From: Alphaproteobacteria bacterium
GTDB lineage: Bacteria > Pseudomonadota > Alphaproteobacteria > Rhodobacterales > Rhodobacteraceae
Direction of reading: 5' to 3'
NCBI GenBank assembly: GCA_030424865.1
Contig: JAUHVR010000015.1
Coordinates: 62,001-126,000 of the forward strand
Length of the DNA: 64,000 nt
Shown here: positions 44,871-55,838 of the stretch, one piece after another
Layout of the letters: every line of letters begins with the position of its first letter
How positions within the stretch are numbered: position 1 is the stretch's first letter
Made by a program: the position numbers and the translations under genes
The notes under the pieces: model-generated
Told to the model about the DNA's origin: nothing
Databases searched by the model: none
What the model saw: the letters and a program-made list of their open reading frames with translations, nothing else

Positions 44871-45679
44871 CCACCCAGAATGACCGCGCCTATGTCACGC
44901 TGGTGACCAACGCCGATTTCGCGATGGGCGCAAAGGCGCTTGTGACCTCGCTCAGGGCCACGGGCACCACGGCCGATGTCGTGGTGATGCACACCGGTGG
45001 CGTGTCTGACCTGGCCCTGTCCCCGCTGAGCGACCTGGGCGCGCGGCTGGTGCAAGTTGAGCTGCTGCCAACCTCGGACGCGTTCAACGCGGCCCACGCC
45101 CGCGACGCCCTGCACGGGCGCGCGCCCTTTACCAAGGGCTGCAAGCCGGGATTTCACACGCCGCTCGACAACTTTGCCAAGCTGCGGCTTTGGCAGCTGG
45201 ATTACGACCGGGTGGTCTTTCTGGACGCCGACACGCTGGTGCTGAAATCCTGCGACGTGCTGTTTGACTACCCCGAGTTCCGCGCCGCGCCGAATGTCTA
45301 TGAAAGCCTTGCGGATTTTCACCGCATGAACTCGGGTGTTTTCACCGCGCGCCCGGATCCGGCAACCTTTGAGGCCATGGTGCAGGCGCTCGACCAGCCG
45401 GGCGCGTTCTGGCGAAGGACAGACCAAAGCTTTCTGCAAAGCTTTTTTCCGGACTGGCACGGGCTGCCGGTGACTTTCAACATGCTGCAATACGTCTGGT
45501 TCAACCTGCCAGAGCTTTGGCACTGGCCCTCGATCCACATTCTGCATTTCCAGTACGAAAAGCCCTGGCAGGCAGATCACCCCAGGGCCGCGCAACTGGC
45601 CCCGCTGATCGACCTGTGGAAACGGTACGCGGCGGGGGACCCGCCGCCGGACCTGAACGCCATGCCGACGCCAACATGA
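44867..45679 (+). CDS. sqdD: Sulfolipid-associated glycosyltransferase, GT8-like
   Basis: 270 residues with a glycogenin-like GT-A fold: start AYVTLVTNADFAMGAKALVTSL, the DxD metal site in VVFLDADTLVLK and the substrate region MNSGVFTARPD. In Rhodobacter the gene between sqdB and sqdC encodes the transferase thought to move sulfoquinovose to diacylglycerol. It overlaps sqdB and sqdC by four bases each (ATGA), so the three are translationally coupled. The role is inferred from order and fold. Confidence 0.92.
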
Positions 45680-46506
45680 AGATCGCCTTCACCGGGGCCT
45701 CGGGCCTTGTCGGCCATCCAATCGCTCTGCACCTGCGGGACCAGGGCCATCAGGTCACAACGCTTGGACGCCAGCCAGTCGACGGGTTCGCTCACCTGGC
45801 ATGGACGCTGGGTGACGACGTTGGACTGGAACGCTTTGACGCGCTGGTGCATGCCGGGTTCGCGCATATCCCGGGCCGCTATCGCGGTGGCGAGGGGAAC
45901 GACCCGCAGGGGTTTGTCCTGCGCAATCTGGACGGCACGCGGCACCTGTTCGACGCCGCGCGAAAGGCGGATCTGCGTGTGCTCTTCACCTCGTCCCGCG
46001 CCGTCTATGGCCCCCATCCCCCCGGCACGATCTTGCACGAGGGCATGACGCCCGCGCCGGACACGCTGTATGGCCTGGTCAAGCTGAAGGCCGAGCAGGC
46101 CTTGGCGGGTCTTGGCACCAGCCTGCGGATCACTGGCGTCTTCGGCCCCCCCGTGCCGGGACGGGTGCCTAAGTGGGACGAGCTTTTCAGGGCCTTCAGA
46201 GCCGGCCAAACGATTGCGCCGCGTGTTGCAACCGAGGTGCATGCACAAGACGTGGCCCGCGCGGTTTCCGTTCTGCTGGATCACCCCGCCCCGCCGGATT
46301 TGGTCAACGTGTCAGGCTTTGTGCTGGACCGCCGCGATCTTCTGGAGCGCTATGCCCGGATCACCGGACGCACGGGGTCCCTGCCGGAACGTGCCGATCC
46401 GTCGACGCTGAACGTCATGGACACAACAGCGCTGCAGGCGCTTGGATGGGCCGCAAGCGGACCCGAAGTGCTGGACGACACGCTGCGCGCCCTGATCGGC
46501 CAATAA
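45676..46506 (+). CDS. sqdC: Sulfolipid biosynthesis NAD-dependent epimerase/reductase-like protein
   Basis: 276 residues. Atypical/extended short-chain dehydrogenase: nucleotide motif IAFTGASGLVG, SSRAVYG and the catalytic YGLVKLK. Third gene of the sqdBDC operon; in Rhodobacter sphaeroides loss of sqdC leads to an altered, water-soluble sulfoquinovose product, so it may help present the head group to the transferase. ATG at 45676 shares ATGA with the sqdD stop; the upstream open frame is the shifted sqdD sequence. sqdA is not in the window. Confidence 0.9.
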   Translation: MKIAFTGASGLVGHPIALHLRDQGHQVTTLGRQPVDGFAHLAWTLGDDVGLERFDALVHAGFAHIPGRYRGGEGNDPQGFVLRNLDGTRHLFDAARKADLRVLFTSSRAVYGPHPPGTILHEGMTPAPDTLYGLVKLKAEQALAGLGTSLRITGVFGPPVPGRVPKWDELFRAFRAGQTIAPRVATEVHAQDVARAVSVLLDHPAPPDLVNVSGFVLDRRDLLERYARITGRTGSLPERADPSTLNVMDTTALQALGWAASGPEVLDDTLRALIGQ

Positions 46507-46531
46507 AAAAACGCCGCCCCGAGGGGCGGCG
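46505..46531 (-). terminator. Rho-independent terminator between sqdC and katG
   Basis: CGCCGCCC (46512-46519) and GGGCGGCG (46524-46531) form an eight-base stem with a CGAG loop. Seven A at 46505-46511 give a seven-base T-run on the minus strand, so it terminates katG strongly; it may also stop sqdC read-through. Confidence 0.85.
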
Positions 46532-46556
46532 CTTGATATCACAATGCCTGCAGGGT

Positions 46557-48791
<2,235 letters not shown>

Positions 48792-48845
48792 TCAAGGGCC
48801 GGGCAACAGGCCCGGGAGTGGTTGGTGCTGAAACGGATTCTCCTC

Positions 48846-48860
48846 CTAGAATGATTCTAG
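48846..48860. promoter_or_regulatory. Perfect 15-base palindrome in the katG-oxyR gap (Irr/ICE-like)
   Basis: CTAGAATGATTCTAG at 48846-48860 has core TAGAA-N3-TTCTA, the spacing and core of the iron control element bound by Irr in alphaproteobacteria. It lies 109 bases upstream of katG. Confidence 0.45.
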
Positions 48861-48909
48861 TTTAGTGTGAAAACCCGATTGGTCAAAGTTGCAATTTCTC
48901 ATTGTTCCG

Positions 48910-48924
48910 ATAACTTGAAGTTAT
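48910..48924. promoter_or_regulatory. Perfect 15-base palindrome overlapping the oxyR start
   Basis: ATAACTTGAAGTTAT at 48910-48924 fits the LysR T-N11-A pattern and covers the first two bases of the oxyR ATG. Candidate OxyR autoregulatory site. Confidence 0.45.
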
Positions 48925-49813
48925 GATAAATCTGACCCTGAAACAGCTGCGTTATTTCGCGGCCCTGGCCGAACATCGCCACTTTGGTCGGGCCGCCGAT
49001 GCCTCTGCCATCTCTCAACCCGCGCTTTCGGTTCAGATCCGCGAGCTTGAAGAGACGCTTGGCATCCAGCTGGTCGAACGCAGCGCCCGACAGGTCCGCC
49101 TGACCAGCTTTGGCGAAGACTTCCTGACCCGCGTTCAGGCCATCCTGCAGTCGGTGGACGAGCTTGGCGACCTGGCCCGCGCCGCACAGGACCGGCTGGT
49201 TGGTCGCCTGCGGATCGGTGTGATCCCGACCATCGCGCCCTATCTGCTGCCGCCGGTGATCCGGACCCTGGCCGAAACCAGCCCCGAGTTGGACCTGCAT
49301 GTCCGCGAAACGATCACCCCCCGCCTGATCGATGAACTGGCCGAGGGTCGCCTGGACACTGCCATCGTCGCCCTGCCCGTCAGCGAACCCTGGCTGACCG
49401 AGGTTCCGCTTTTCTCGGAACGTTTTGTGCTGGTTCGCCCTGGCGATGCCCGGGGCCTGCCGGTGCCCGATGCGGAAAGCCTGAAAGAGATGCGCCTCTT
49501 GCTGCTGGAAGAGGGCCATTGCTTTCGCGATCAGGCGCTGGCCTTCTGCAACCTGCAAACCGCCATCCCGCGTGAGATGCTGGACGCCAGCTCGCTGTCG
49601 ACCCTGGTGCAGATGGTCGGCTCTGGCGTCGGCGTGACGCTGATCCCCGAAATGGCGGTGCCGGTGGAAACCGCCTCGGCCCATGTCTCGGTCGCCCGCT
49701 TTGCCGCGCCCGAGCCCAGCCGCACAGTCGGCATGGTCTGGCGCAAGACCAGCCCGCTGGCCGATCAGATGCAGGCCCTGTCGCAGGTGGTGGCGCAGGC
49801 CGTGTCGCCCTAG
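48923..49813 (+). CDS. oxyR: Hydrogen peroxide-sensing regulator OxyR (LysR family)
   Basis: 296 residues. Winged helix at about 4-62 (start LTLKQLRYFAALAEHRHFGRAA, typical OxyR, with SQPALSVQIRELE as recognition region). The effector domain carries the redox pair Cys200 and Cys209 in LLLLEEGHCFRDQALAFC, nine residues apart as in E. coli OxyR (199 and 208). Peroxide forms the disulfide and switches on katG, encoded divergently. No good ribosome site before the ATG; a palindrome overlaps the start instead. The stop overlaps that of the SRAP gene. Confidence 0.95.
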   Translation: MINLTLKQLRYFAALAEHRHFGRAADASAISQPALSVQIRELEETLGIQLVERSARQVRLTSFGEDFLTRVQAILQSVDELGDLARAAQDRLVGRLRIGVIPTIAPYLLPPVIRTLAETSPELDLHVRETITPRLIDELAEGRLDTAIVALPVSEPWLTEVPLFSERFVLVRPGDARGLPVPDAESLKEMRLLLLEEGHCFRDQALAFCNLQTAIPREMLDASSLSTLVQMVGSGVGVTLIPEMAVPVETASAHVSVARFAAPEPSRTVGMVWRKTSPLADQMQALSQVVAQAVSP

Positions 49814-50469
49814 ATCGGCTCGATCAACTCCGGCCCAGAGGCGCGGTTCGAATTCACCGCCGGATCAACCCGGTGAAAGACCAGGGCATCCTCGGGCGCA
49901 GCCCGCATCAGGGTTGCGGCCCCATGCCCGGCCTCTCCCAGCCACAGCGGCACGTCGGCAGGGTCCAGGATCACCGGCATCCGATGATGGATCTGCGACA
50001 TCGGTCCATTGGCCCCGGTGGTGACCATCGCGCAGGTCCGAAACGCCAGATCTCCGGCCGCCCAATCCTGCCAGACCGCGGCAAAGATAAGCGGCGCACC
50101 ATCGGCACGCGCGATGTACCAGGGCAGGCGGTTGCCCGCCTCATCCTTGGTCCATTCATAGAACCCCGTGGCCGGGATCAGGCAGCGCCGCGCGCGACAG
50201 GCCGCCTTGAAGGCCGGCTTCTCGGCAATCGTCTCGGCCCGCGCGTTGATCAAAAGCGGCCCGCCGTTGGGGGCCTTGTACCACTTGGGCAGAAACCCCC
50301 AACGCATGGCCACCAACCGCCGCTGTTCGCCCTCGGTATGCACCACGTGCACCTGCGTGGTCGGGCAGACATTGAAGTTCGGCACATCCGGCAGGTCGTT
50401 TGCGGGCGCGGCATCAAAAAGCTGCGCCATGGCGTCACTCGGCATGGTTATGGCAAAGCGACCGCACAT
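49810..50469 (-). CDS. SOS response-associated peptidase (SRAP/YedK/HMCES family)
   Basis: 219 residues. The invariant N-terminus MCGRFA exposes Cys2, which forms a thiazolidine crosslink with abasic sites in single-stranded DNA. The other active-site residues are in INARAET, GFYEW and IHHRMPVIL. Protects abasic sites from cleavage. Converges with oxyR (four-base overlap of the stops) and follows the methyltransferase gene end to start with one base between. Confidence 0.95.
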   Translation of the reverse strand: MCGRFAITMPSDAMAQLFDAAPANDLPDVPNFNVCPTTQVHVVHTEGEQRRLVAMRWGFLPKWYKAPNGGPLLINARAETIAEKPAFKAACRARRCLIPATGFYEWTKDEAGNRLPWYIARADGAPLIFAAVWQDWAAGDLAFRTCAMVTTGANGPMSQIHHRMPVILDPADVPLWLGEAGHGAATLMRAAPEDALVFHRVDPAVNSNRASGPELIEPI

Positions 50470-50470
50470 G

Positions 50471-51667
50471 TCACCTCCGCAAGAGCCCGGAATAGAGCAT
50501 CAACCCCCAGGGTTCCAAGGCCGCTTCGACCTTCATCCAAAGCGCCCCACCACTGAGAGGATCCAGCCGCGTGCCTGCCAGGATCTCGGCGATGCTGCGC
50601 CGCCCGTCAATGCCCGCAATGACCCCCGCCGCCTCTTTCGGCAGGCGAACAGAGGCCTGGACCGACCCATGGGACACCGGGATCTCTTTCCTCTGCGCCA
50701 CGGCCCGCGCCAAGGACCTGGCCTGCGCCCCGCGCAAATGCGGCACCAACTGACGGTTGGTCCCCCGCGCCGGTTTCACCACCTGCCCCTCGGGCACAAC
50801 ATAGGCGGTGTGCATCTTCATGGTCCCGCGCAGTTTCTCGGCATTGGCCATCTGATCCCGCGCCGACATCCCTTCGGGCACAGGCGCAATCCGCGCCAGA
50901 TCATATAGCGCGGGCGTGGTGAACGAAGCCAGCGCCCACCCTGTCCGGTCCAGCGCCCCGCACAGGTCATTCACCCCATAGGCCCGATCCTGCGAATGCA
51001 GCAGCAAGTCATAGAACCCGGCATCACTCTGATGATGATCCCCCAGGTTCACATTCGCCGCAAAGGGGTGACCCTTCGGAAGGCCCGCCACGATCTTCTT
51101 CGCCGCCGCCAGACGCTCTTTCGGCCCCAGCCCCTCCAGCACCGCGCCAAAGGCCTCCTGCAGCGGATAGACCCCCGACCGCCCATAAGGCGCATAGACC
51201 ATCATCCCCATGCCACCGCCCGGGGCAACAGCGGCCCGCAGGGCGGCAAACCCTTCGTCAGGCTCGGGCAAATGGTGCAGCACGCCACAGCAATCAATGT
51301 AGTCGAATTCGCCCAAGTCCGGCGCCTCCAGCAGGCTGCCGGTGACAAAGCGCACCCCCGTCAAACCGCGTTTCGCAATCCGCGCCTCGGCAATCTCGCG
51401 CGAGGCTGTCGACAGATCCACATAGGTGATTTCATGAGGCCGCCCGGCACTGGCCAAGGACTGGGCCAGCTGCACCAGCCCATCCCCGGTGCCCCCCCCG
51501 GCGACCAGGACGCGCAGCGGCACCGACCAGTCCCGCTGTCCACTCCACAGGAAATGGTCCATTTCGACCGGATGTGACGGCGACCCGGTGATCAGGCGCT
51601 TGGCCTCGTCCTCCGGATCCCGCTCGGGATAGGGAAAGACCTCATACTGCTCCTGAACCCCAACCAC
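50471..51667 (-). CDS. Class I SAM-dependent methyltransferase with C-terminal extension
   Basis: 398 residues from a GTG at 51667 with AAGGGGG upstream; the open frame beyond it is intergenic sequence. Starts VQEQYEVFPYPERDPEDEAK; the SAM motif I is VLVAGGGTGDGLVQLA, followed by DYIDCCGVLHHLPEPD. This YPYP/PERDP N-terminus occurs in a family of uncharacterised methyltransferases. The last 130 residues have a winged-helix-like end (IAGIDGRRSIAEIL). Substrate unknown, cytosolic. Confidence 0.85.
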   Translation of the reverse strand: MVGVQEQYEVFPYPERDPEDEAKRLITGSPSHPVEMDHFLWSGQRDWSVPLRVLVAGGGTGDGLVQLAQSLASAGRPHEITYVDLSTASREIAEARIAKRGLTGVRFVTGSLLEAPDLGEFDYIDCCGVLHHLPEPDEGFAALRAAVAPGGGMGMMVYAPYGRSGVYPLQEAFGAVLEGLGPKERLAAAKKIVAGLPKGHPFAANVNLGDHHQSDAGFYDLLLHSQDRAYGVNDLCGALDRTGWALASFTTPALYDLARIAPVPEGMSARDQMANAEKLRGTMKMHTAYVVPEGQVVKPARGTNRQLVPHLRGAQARSLARAVAQRKEIPVSHGSVQASVRLPKEAAGVIAGIDGRRSIAEILAGTRLDPLSGGALWMKVEAALEPWGLMLYSGLLRR

Positions 51668-51843
51668 GCAATGCCCCCTTCGTCCTTTCGCGCAAACTGG
51701 CACGCCGCACCGGCCATGCCAAGCCACCCACGCCTTTCTTCTTGCCCAAAATATCCCGGGGAGCGCGAGGGGCTGGCCCCTCGCCACCCGAGGACCCGCA
51801 GGGGACGAGACATCAAGCGCGCCCCAACGGGGCGCACAATATG

Positions 51844-51873
51844 AAAAAGGCGCGCCCAAACAGGGCGCGCCTT
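51844..51873 (-). terminator. Rho-independent terminator of the 5'-nucleotidase gene
   Basis: On the minus strand an 11-base arm (AAGGCGCGCCC, 51863-51873), a five-base loop and its complement (51847-51857), followed by TTT. Upstream of it on the same side GCGCCCC-AAC-GGGGCGC near 51820-51836 could form a second hairpin. Confidence 0.75.
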
Positions 51874-51897
51874 GAACCTCCGGGGACCCCCGAACGC

Positions 51898-53457
51898 TTA
51901 TTTCACGGTGATCCGGCCTTCCAGATAGGGCGTATAGGGCCCCATCTTCGCCAGGAACTCAGCCGTCACATCCGCCAGGTCCGGACCGTAGTCATAGGCA
52001 TTCATGGCATCGCGGAACATCTTGTAGCCGTCGCCACCGTTGCGCACATAGTTGTTCGACACAACGCCATAGACCTTGTCCATCTCAATGGGCGCGCCGC
52101 CAACCATGACCTCGGAAATCCGGCTGCCCGGCTCGGCCGAAGTGTCAACGGTGAAGGTCATGCCCGCCACCTGCGGGAATCGGCCTGCGCCCTCTTCCAT
52201 CTGGCTCACACCGTTCTCAAGCGCCTCCAGCATCGTGGCGCCGGTCACCTGAAAGGTCGACAGCGTGTTCTGGAACGGCAGAACCGTCAGAACCTCACCC
52301 ATGGTCACCTCACCCGCATCGATCGAGGCGCGGATGCCGCCGCCGTTCTGAATGGCGATGTCGATGCCCTGGTCCTTGACGCGGTCCAGCATGGCGTCGG
52401 TGATCAGGTTGCCCATCTGGCATTCCACCGCGCGGCAGAAGCTGCGGTTGCCCTCGATTGCCTCGGCAGCCTCGGCCACCACGGTATTGCGGATCTCGTC
52501 CAGCGGTTTCGCAGCTTCGGCGATCCGCGCCTTCACTGCCTCGTTCTCGATGACCGAAGCGTCCATCAGGATCGGACCACCCGAGGCTTCCAGCACGTTG
52601 CCCGCATCGTCGAAGGTCACGTTCAGTTCACCCAAGTACTTGCCATAGGCATAGGCCTGGACAATCGGCACCCCGTTCTGAACCGTCGGATAGGGGCCCG
52701 CCGCCTTTTCGTCATTGCTGTTGAGATAGGTGTTCGAGTGGCCGCCCACGATGACATCGATACCCGTGGTCGCATCGGCAATATACTTGTCGATCTCATA
52801 ACCCGAGTGCGACAGCAGGATGATCTTGTTCACACCCTCGGCCAGCAGCTTGTCCACCTGTTCCTGCGCCGCAGGTGCCGGGTCGCTGAAGATCACGTTC
52901 GGACCGGGCGAAGACAGTTCCGAGGTGCTTTGCGGCGTCAGACCGATCAGGCCGATCTTTTCACCCATCTGCTCGATCACGGTCGACTTGACCAGGGCCT
53001 CGGCCAGCATCGGCTCGCCGGTGTAATCGGCGTTCGACATCAGAACCGGGAATTCCACCGCGTCGATGAACCCGCGCAGCACTTCGGGGCCGTGATTGAA
53101 CTCGTGGTTGCCCACGGTCATCGCCGTGTAGCCCATCTGGTTCATCATCTCGGCGGCCAGCTTGCCCTTGTAGTACGAGAAGAACAGCGTGCCCTGGAAC
53201 TGGTCACCGCCGTCCAGCAGCACCCAGTTGTCCGAGCGCGCCTTGGCGTCGTTGATCGCCGTCATCAGGCGGGCCGAGCCACCAAAGCACTTGCCTTCGG
53301 TGTTGTCCTCGGCAGAACAACCGCTGTCGTATTTGCTGATCGGCTCAAAACGGGCGTGAAAGTCATTGGTGTGCAGGATGGTCAGCGAATAATCCGCCTG
53401 GGCCACACCCGCACTCAGCGCCACGGCAGCGGCGCCTGCGAGAAAGTGTTTTTTCAT
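51898..53457 (-). CDS. Periplasmic 5'-nucleotidase/metallophosphatase (UshA-like)
   Basis: 519 residues with a signal peptide of about 22 residues ending GVAQA. N-terminal metallophosphatase domain with LHTNDFHARFEP, DGGDQFQGT, GNHEFNHG, LLSHSGYE and GGHSNTY as di-metal sites; the C-terminal substrate domain has IQNGGGIRASI and SNNYVRNGGDGY. Splits extracellular nucleotides to nucleosides and phosphate. Two cysteine pairs (GCSAED...KCFGG and SFCRAVECQMG) fit a periplasmic enzyme. Confidence 0.92.
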   Translation of the reverse strand: MKKHFLAGAAAVALSAGVAQADYSLTILHTNDFHARFEPISKYDSGCSAEDNTEGKCFGGSARLMTAINDAKARSDNWVLLDGGDQFQGTLFFSYYKGKLAAEMMNQMGYTAMTVGNHEFNHGPEVLRGFIDAVEFPVLMSNADYTGEPMLAEALVKSTVIEQMGEKIGLIGLTPQSTSELSSPGPNVIFSDPAPAAQEQVDKLLAEGVNKIILLSHSGYEIDKYIADATTGIDVIVGGHSNTYLNSNDEKAAGPYPTVQNGVPIVQAYAYGKYLGELNVTFDDAGNVLEASGGPILMDASVIENEAVKARIAEAAKPLDEIRNTVVAEAAEAIEGNRSFCRAVECQMGNLITDAMLDRVKDQGIDIAIQNGGGIRASIDAGEVTMGEVLTVLPFQNTLSTFQVTGATMLEALENGVSQMEEGAGRFPQVAGMTFTVDTSAEPGSRISEVMVGGAPIEMDKVYGVVSNNYVRNGGDGYKMFRDAMNAYDYGPDLADVTAEFLAKMGPYTPYLEGRITVK

Positions 53458-53592
53458 TGTCTTACCCCTTGTTGGTGGTCTGAGGCTAAATCAAGGTCAT
53501 TCACGGGACAATCTTTATCGCGCTTGACGTGACAGCCACGTGACGGGTTTGGCGACTTGACGCCGAAAGATGCGGCGGGCATCAGGTGCCCC

Positions 53593-54354
53593 ATGCTGAT
53601 TTACAAGATCCTTCGCAGCGCCGAATGGGCGGACCTGGTGACCCGGGGCGAAACCCCCGGCGCACCCATCGATGTGGCCGATGGCTTTGTACACTTCTCG
53701 ACCGGTGTTCAGGCCGCAGAAACCGCCGCCAAGCACTTTGCCGGCGAAGAGGGGTTGATGCTGCTGACGCTGGATGCAGACACGCTTGGCCCTGCCCTGA
53801 AATGGGAACCCTCGCGCGGCGGCGCGCTTTTCCCGCATTTCTACGCGCCCCTGCGTCTGGCCGACGTGATCGCACTGGCGCCGCTGCCCTGGGTCGATGA
53901 CACACATCTTTTCCCCGAAGACGTCACCGGCCACATCGACCCGACCCGCGCCCAGTTCGAGGCTTTCAAGGCGCTCGACCGCGACGAACCCCTCGAGATG
54001 CTGAACCTGGTGGCCCTGCGCGATCAGGCGGTCTACCCCGCCGATCACCCGCTGGCGGACCAAGGCCTGACCGGCGCGCAGGCCTATGCCAACTACGGCG
54101 CCGACACCGGCCCGATCCTCAAGAAAGTTGGCGGCAGCATCCTCTGGCGCGGCACCTTCCGCACTACGCTGATCGGCCCAAAGGACGAGCGTTGGGACCA
54201 TGCCTTTATCGCCCGCTACCCCTCGGCCCATGCCTTCCTGCAGATGGTCACGGACCCTGATTACCGCATCGCCGTGGCCCACCGGCAAGCAGCGGTCAAA
54301 ACCTCCCGCCTGATCCGCACCGCACCCTCAGAAACCAGAGACACTTTCGGATGA
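53593..54354 (+). CDS. DUF952-DUF1330 fusion protein
   Basis: 253 residues in one frame. Residues 1-110 ([43 protein letters not shown]) are a complete DUF952 domain, a family related in fold to ADP-ribose-transfer domains. Residues 125-245 ([51 protein letters not shown]) are a DUF1330 domain, a dimeric ferredoxin-like fold. Both domains normally stand alone. The ATG at 53593 gives the usual DUF952 start. It overlaps pyrD by four bases. Function unknown. Confidence 0.82.
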   Translation: MLIYKILRSAEWADLVTRGETPGAPIDVADGFVHFSTGVQAAETAAKHFAGEEGLMLLTLDADTLGPALKWEPSRGGALFPHFYAPLRLADVIALAPLPWVDDTHLFPEDVTGHIDPTRAQFEAFKALDRDEPLEMLNLVALRDQAVYPADHPLADQGLTGAQAYANYGADTGPILKKVGGSILWRGTFRTTLIGPKDERWDHAFIARYPSAHAFLQMVTDPDYRIAVAHRQAAVKTSRLIRTAPSETRDTFG

Positions 54355-55409
54355 GCCTCCTTGAATCCGCCGGCCTTGGCCTTTTGCGCAATTTCGACCC
54401 CGAACGCGCCCACGGCATGGCACTCAACGCCCTGCGCCTCGGCCTTGCCGCCTCCCCCGGCCTTGTCACGTCTGAACGTCTGCGCACCTCCGTCGCGGGC
54501 CTGGGCCTCGCCAACCCCGTGGGCCTCGCCGCGGGTTTCGACAAGAACGCCATCGCCCTGCACGGGCTCGAACGCGCGGGCTTCGGCTTTGTCGAGGTCG
54601 GCGCCACCACGCCCCGCCCTCAGCCCGGCAACCCCAGGCCGCGGCTCTTCCGCCTGACCGAGGACCAGGCGGCGATCAACCGCTTTGGCTTCAACAACGA
54701 CGGGATGGAGGCCATGGCCCAGCGCCTGCGCACCCGTCCAAGCCAGATGGTCACCGGCCTGAACCTGGGCGCCAACAAGGACAGCACCGACCGCGCAGCC
54801 GACTTTGCCCAGGTCCTGACCCACTGCGGCCGCCACATCAGCTTTGCCACCGTGAACGTCAGTTCCCCCAACACCGAACGCCTGCGCGACCTGCAGGGCA
54901 AGGATGCCCTCGCCGCCCTTCTGGCAGGCGTGATGGAGGCCCGCAGCGGCCTGCCCACCCAGATCCCGGTCTTTCTCAAGATTGCCCCCGATCTGGACGC
55001 CGACGGCCTGAAGGATGTGGCCGAGGTCGCCCGCGCCAGCGGCGTCTCGGGCATCATCGCCACCAACACCACGCTTGACCGCGACGGTCTGCGCTCGCGC
55101 TATGCGGGCGAAAAAGGCGGCCTCTCCGGCCAACCGCTCTTCGACAAATCGACCCGCGTACTGGCGCACCTGGCGCAGCTCACCCAAGGCGAGATCCCCC
55201 TGATCGGCGTCGGCGGCATCGGCAATGCCGCACAGGCCTATGAAAAGATCCGCGCCGGTGCCAGCGCCGTGCAGCTCTACACCGCGATGGTCTATTCCGG
55301 CCTCTCATTGGTCAAAAACATCGCCGAAGGCCTCGACACGCTTCTGGTGCGCGACGGCTTTTCATCCGTGGCCGAGGCCACGGGCACCGGCATCAAGGAC
55401 TGGACATGA
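54351..55409 (+). CDS. pyrD: Dihydroorotate dehydrogenase (quinone), class 2
   Basis: 352 residues; fourth step of pyrimidine synthesis, membrane-associated and coupled to quinone. The N-terminal helical tail ([18 protein letters not shown]) is the class 2 membrane anchor. FMN site residues are in [25 protein letters not shown] and NRFGFNN; the catalytic Ser is in [11 protein letters not shown]; the phosphate loop is [15 protein letters not shown]. Overlaps both neighbours by four bases, so DUF952-1330, pyrD and arsC form one unit. Confidence 0.96.
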   Translation: MSLLESAGLGLLRNFDPERAHGMALNALRLGLAASPGLVTSERLRTSVAGLGLANPVGLAAGFDKNAIALHGLERAGFGFVEVGATTPRPQPGNPRPRLFRLTEDQAAINRFGFNNDGMEAMAQRLRTRPSQMVTGLNLGANKDSTDRAADFAQVLTHCGRHISFATVNVSSPNTERLRDLQGKDALAALLAGVMEARSGLPTQIPVFLKIAPDLDADGLKDVAEVARASGVSGIIATNTTLDRDGLRSRYAGEKGGLSGQPLFDKSTRVLAHLAQLTQGEIPLIGVGGIGNAAQAYEKIRAGASAVQLYTAMVYSGLSLVKNIAEGLDTLLVRDGFSSVAEATGTGIKDWT

Positions 55410-55747
55410 TCACCCTCTGGCACAACCCCCGCTGCTCGAAATCCCGCCAGACCCTGGCCCTGCTGCAAGAGGCCGGCCACGACGTGACCGAGCGCCGCTA
55501 CCTCGACGACGCCCCCAGCCGTGCCGAGATCGAAAATGCCCTGGCCCTGCTGGCCCTCAAACCCATCGAAATGATGCGCCCCAAAGAGGCGCTTTTCCGT
55601 GACCTCGGCCTGACCAGGGACAGCGACGACACCACCCTGATCGAGGCCATGGCCGCCCACCCCAAGCTCATCGAACGCCCGATCCTTTTCGCCAACGGCA
55701 AAGCCGCCATCGGCCGCCCCCCGGAAAACGTCCTGACCATCCTCTGA
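55406..55747 (+). CDS. arsC: Arsenate reductase (glutaredoxin-coupled), ArsC family
   Basis: 113 residues, thioredoxin-like fold. The catalytic Cys is in [12 protein letters not shown] and the conserved arginines of the anion site include [17 protein letters not shown]. Reduces arsenate to arsenite using glutathione/glutaredoxin; some members have other redox roles. No arsenite pump or arsenic-type ArsR gene is nearby, and the pairing with pyrD looks like a conserved housekeeping arrangement rather than an ars operon. Confidence 0.9.
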   Translation: MITLWHNPRCSKSRQTLALLQEAGHDVTERRYLDDAPSRAEIENALALLALKPIEMMRPKEALFRDLGLTRDSDDTTLIEAMAAHPKLIERPILFANGKAAIGRPPENVLTIL

Positions 55748-55815
55748 CTGCGCCTTTCATCTTTCAGGCAAATACTCCCGCCGGAGGCACAGCCGAGCGC
55801 AGCGAGATATCCTGC

Positions 55816-55838
55816 GCGCCCGCAGGGCGCACAATTTT
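55816..55838 (+). terminator. Weak hairpin with T-run behind arsC
   Basis: GCGCCC (55816-55821) and GGGCGC (55825-55830) with a GCA loop, then ACAATTTT. The four-base gap before the T-run makes it a poor terminator. A similar GCGCC hairpin followed by ACAA lies near 51820-51840. Confidence 0.3.

Noticed and set aside
55406-55747. Arsenic resistance locus around arsC
   Set aside because: No arsenite efflux pump or arsenic-type ArsR nearby; arsC overlaps pyrD and looks like part of a housekeeping unit.
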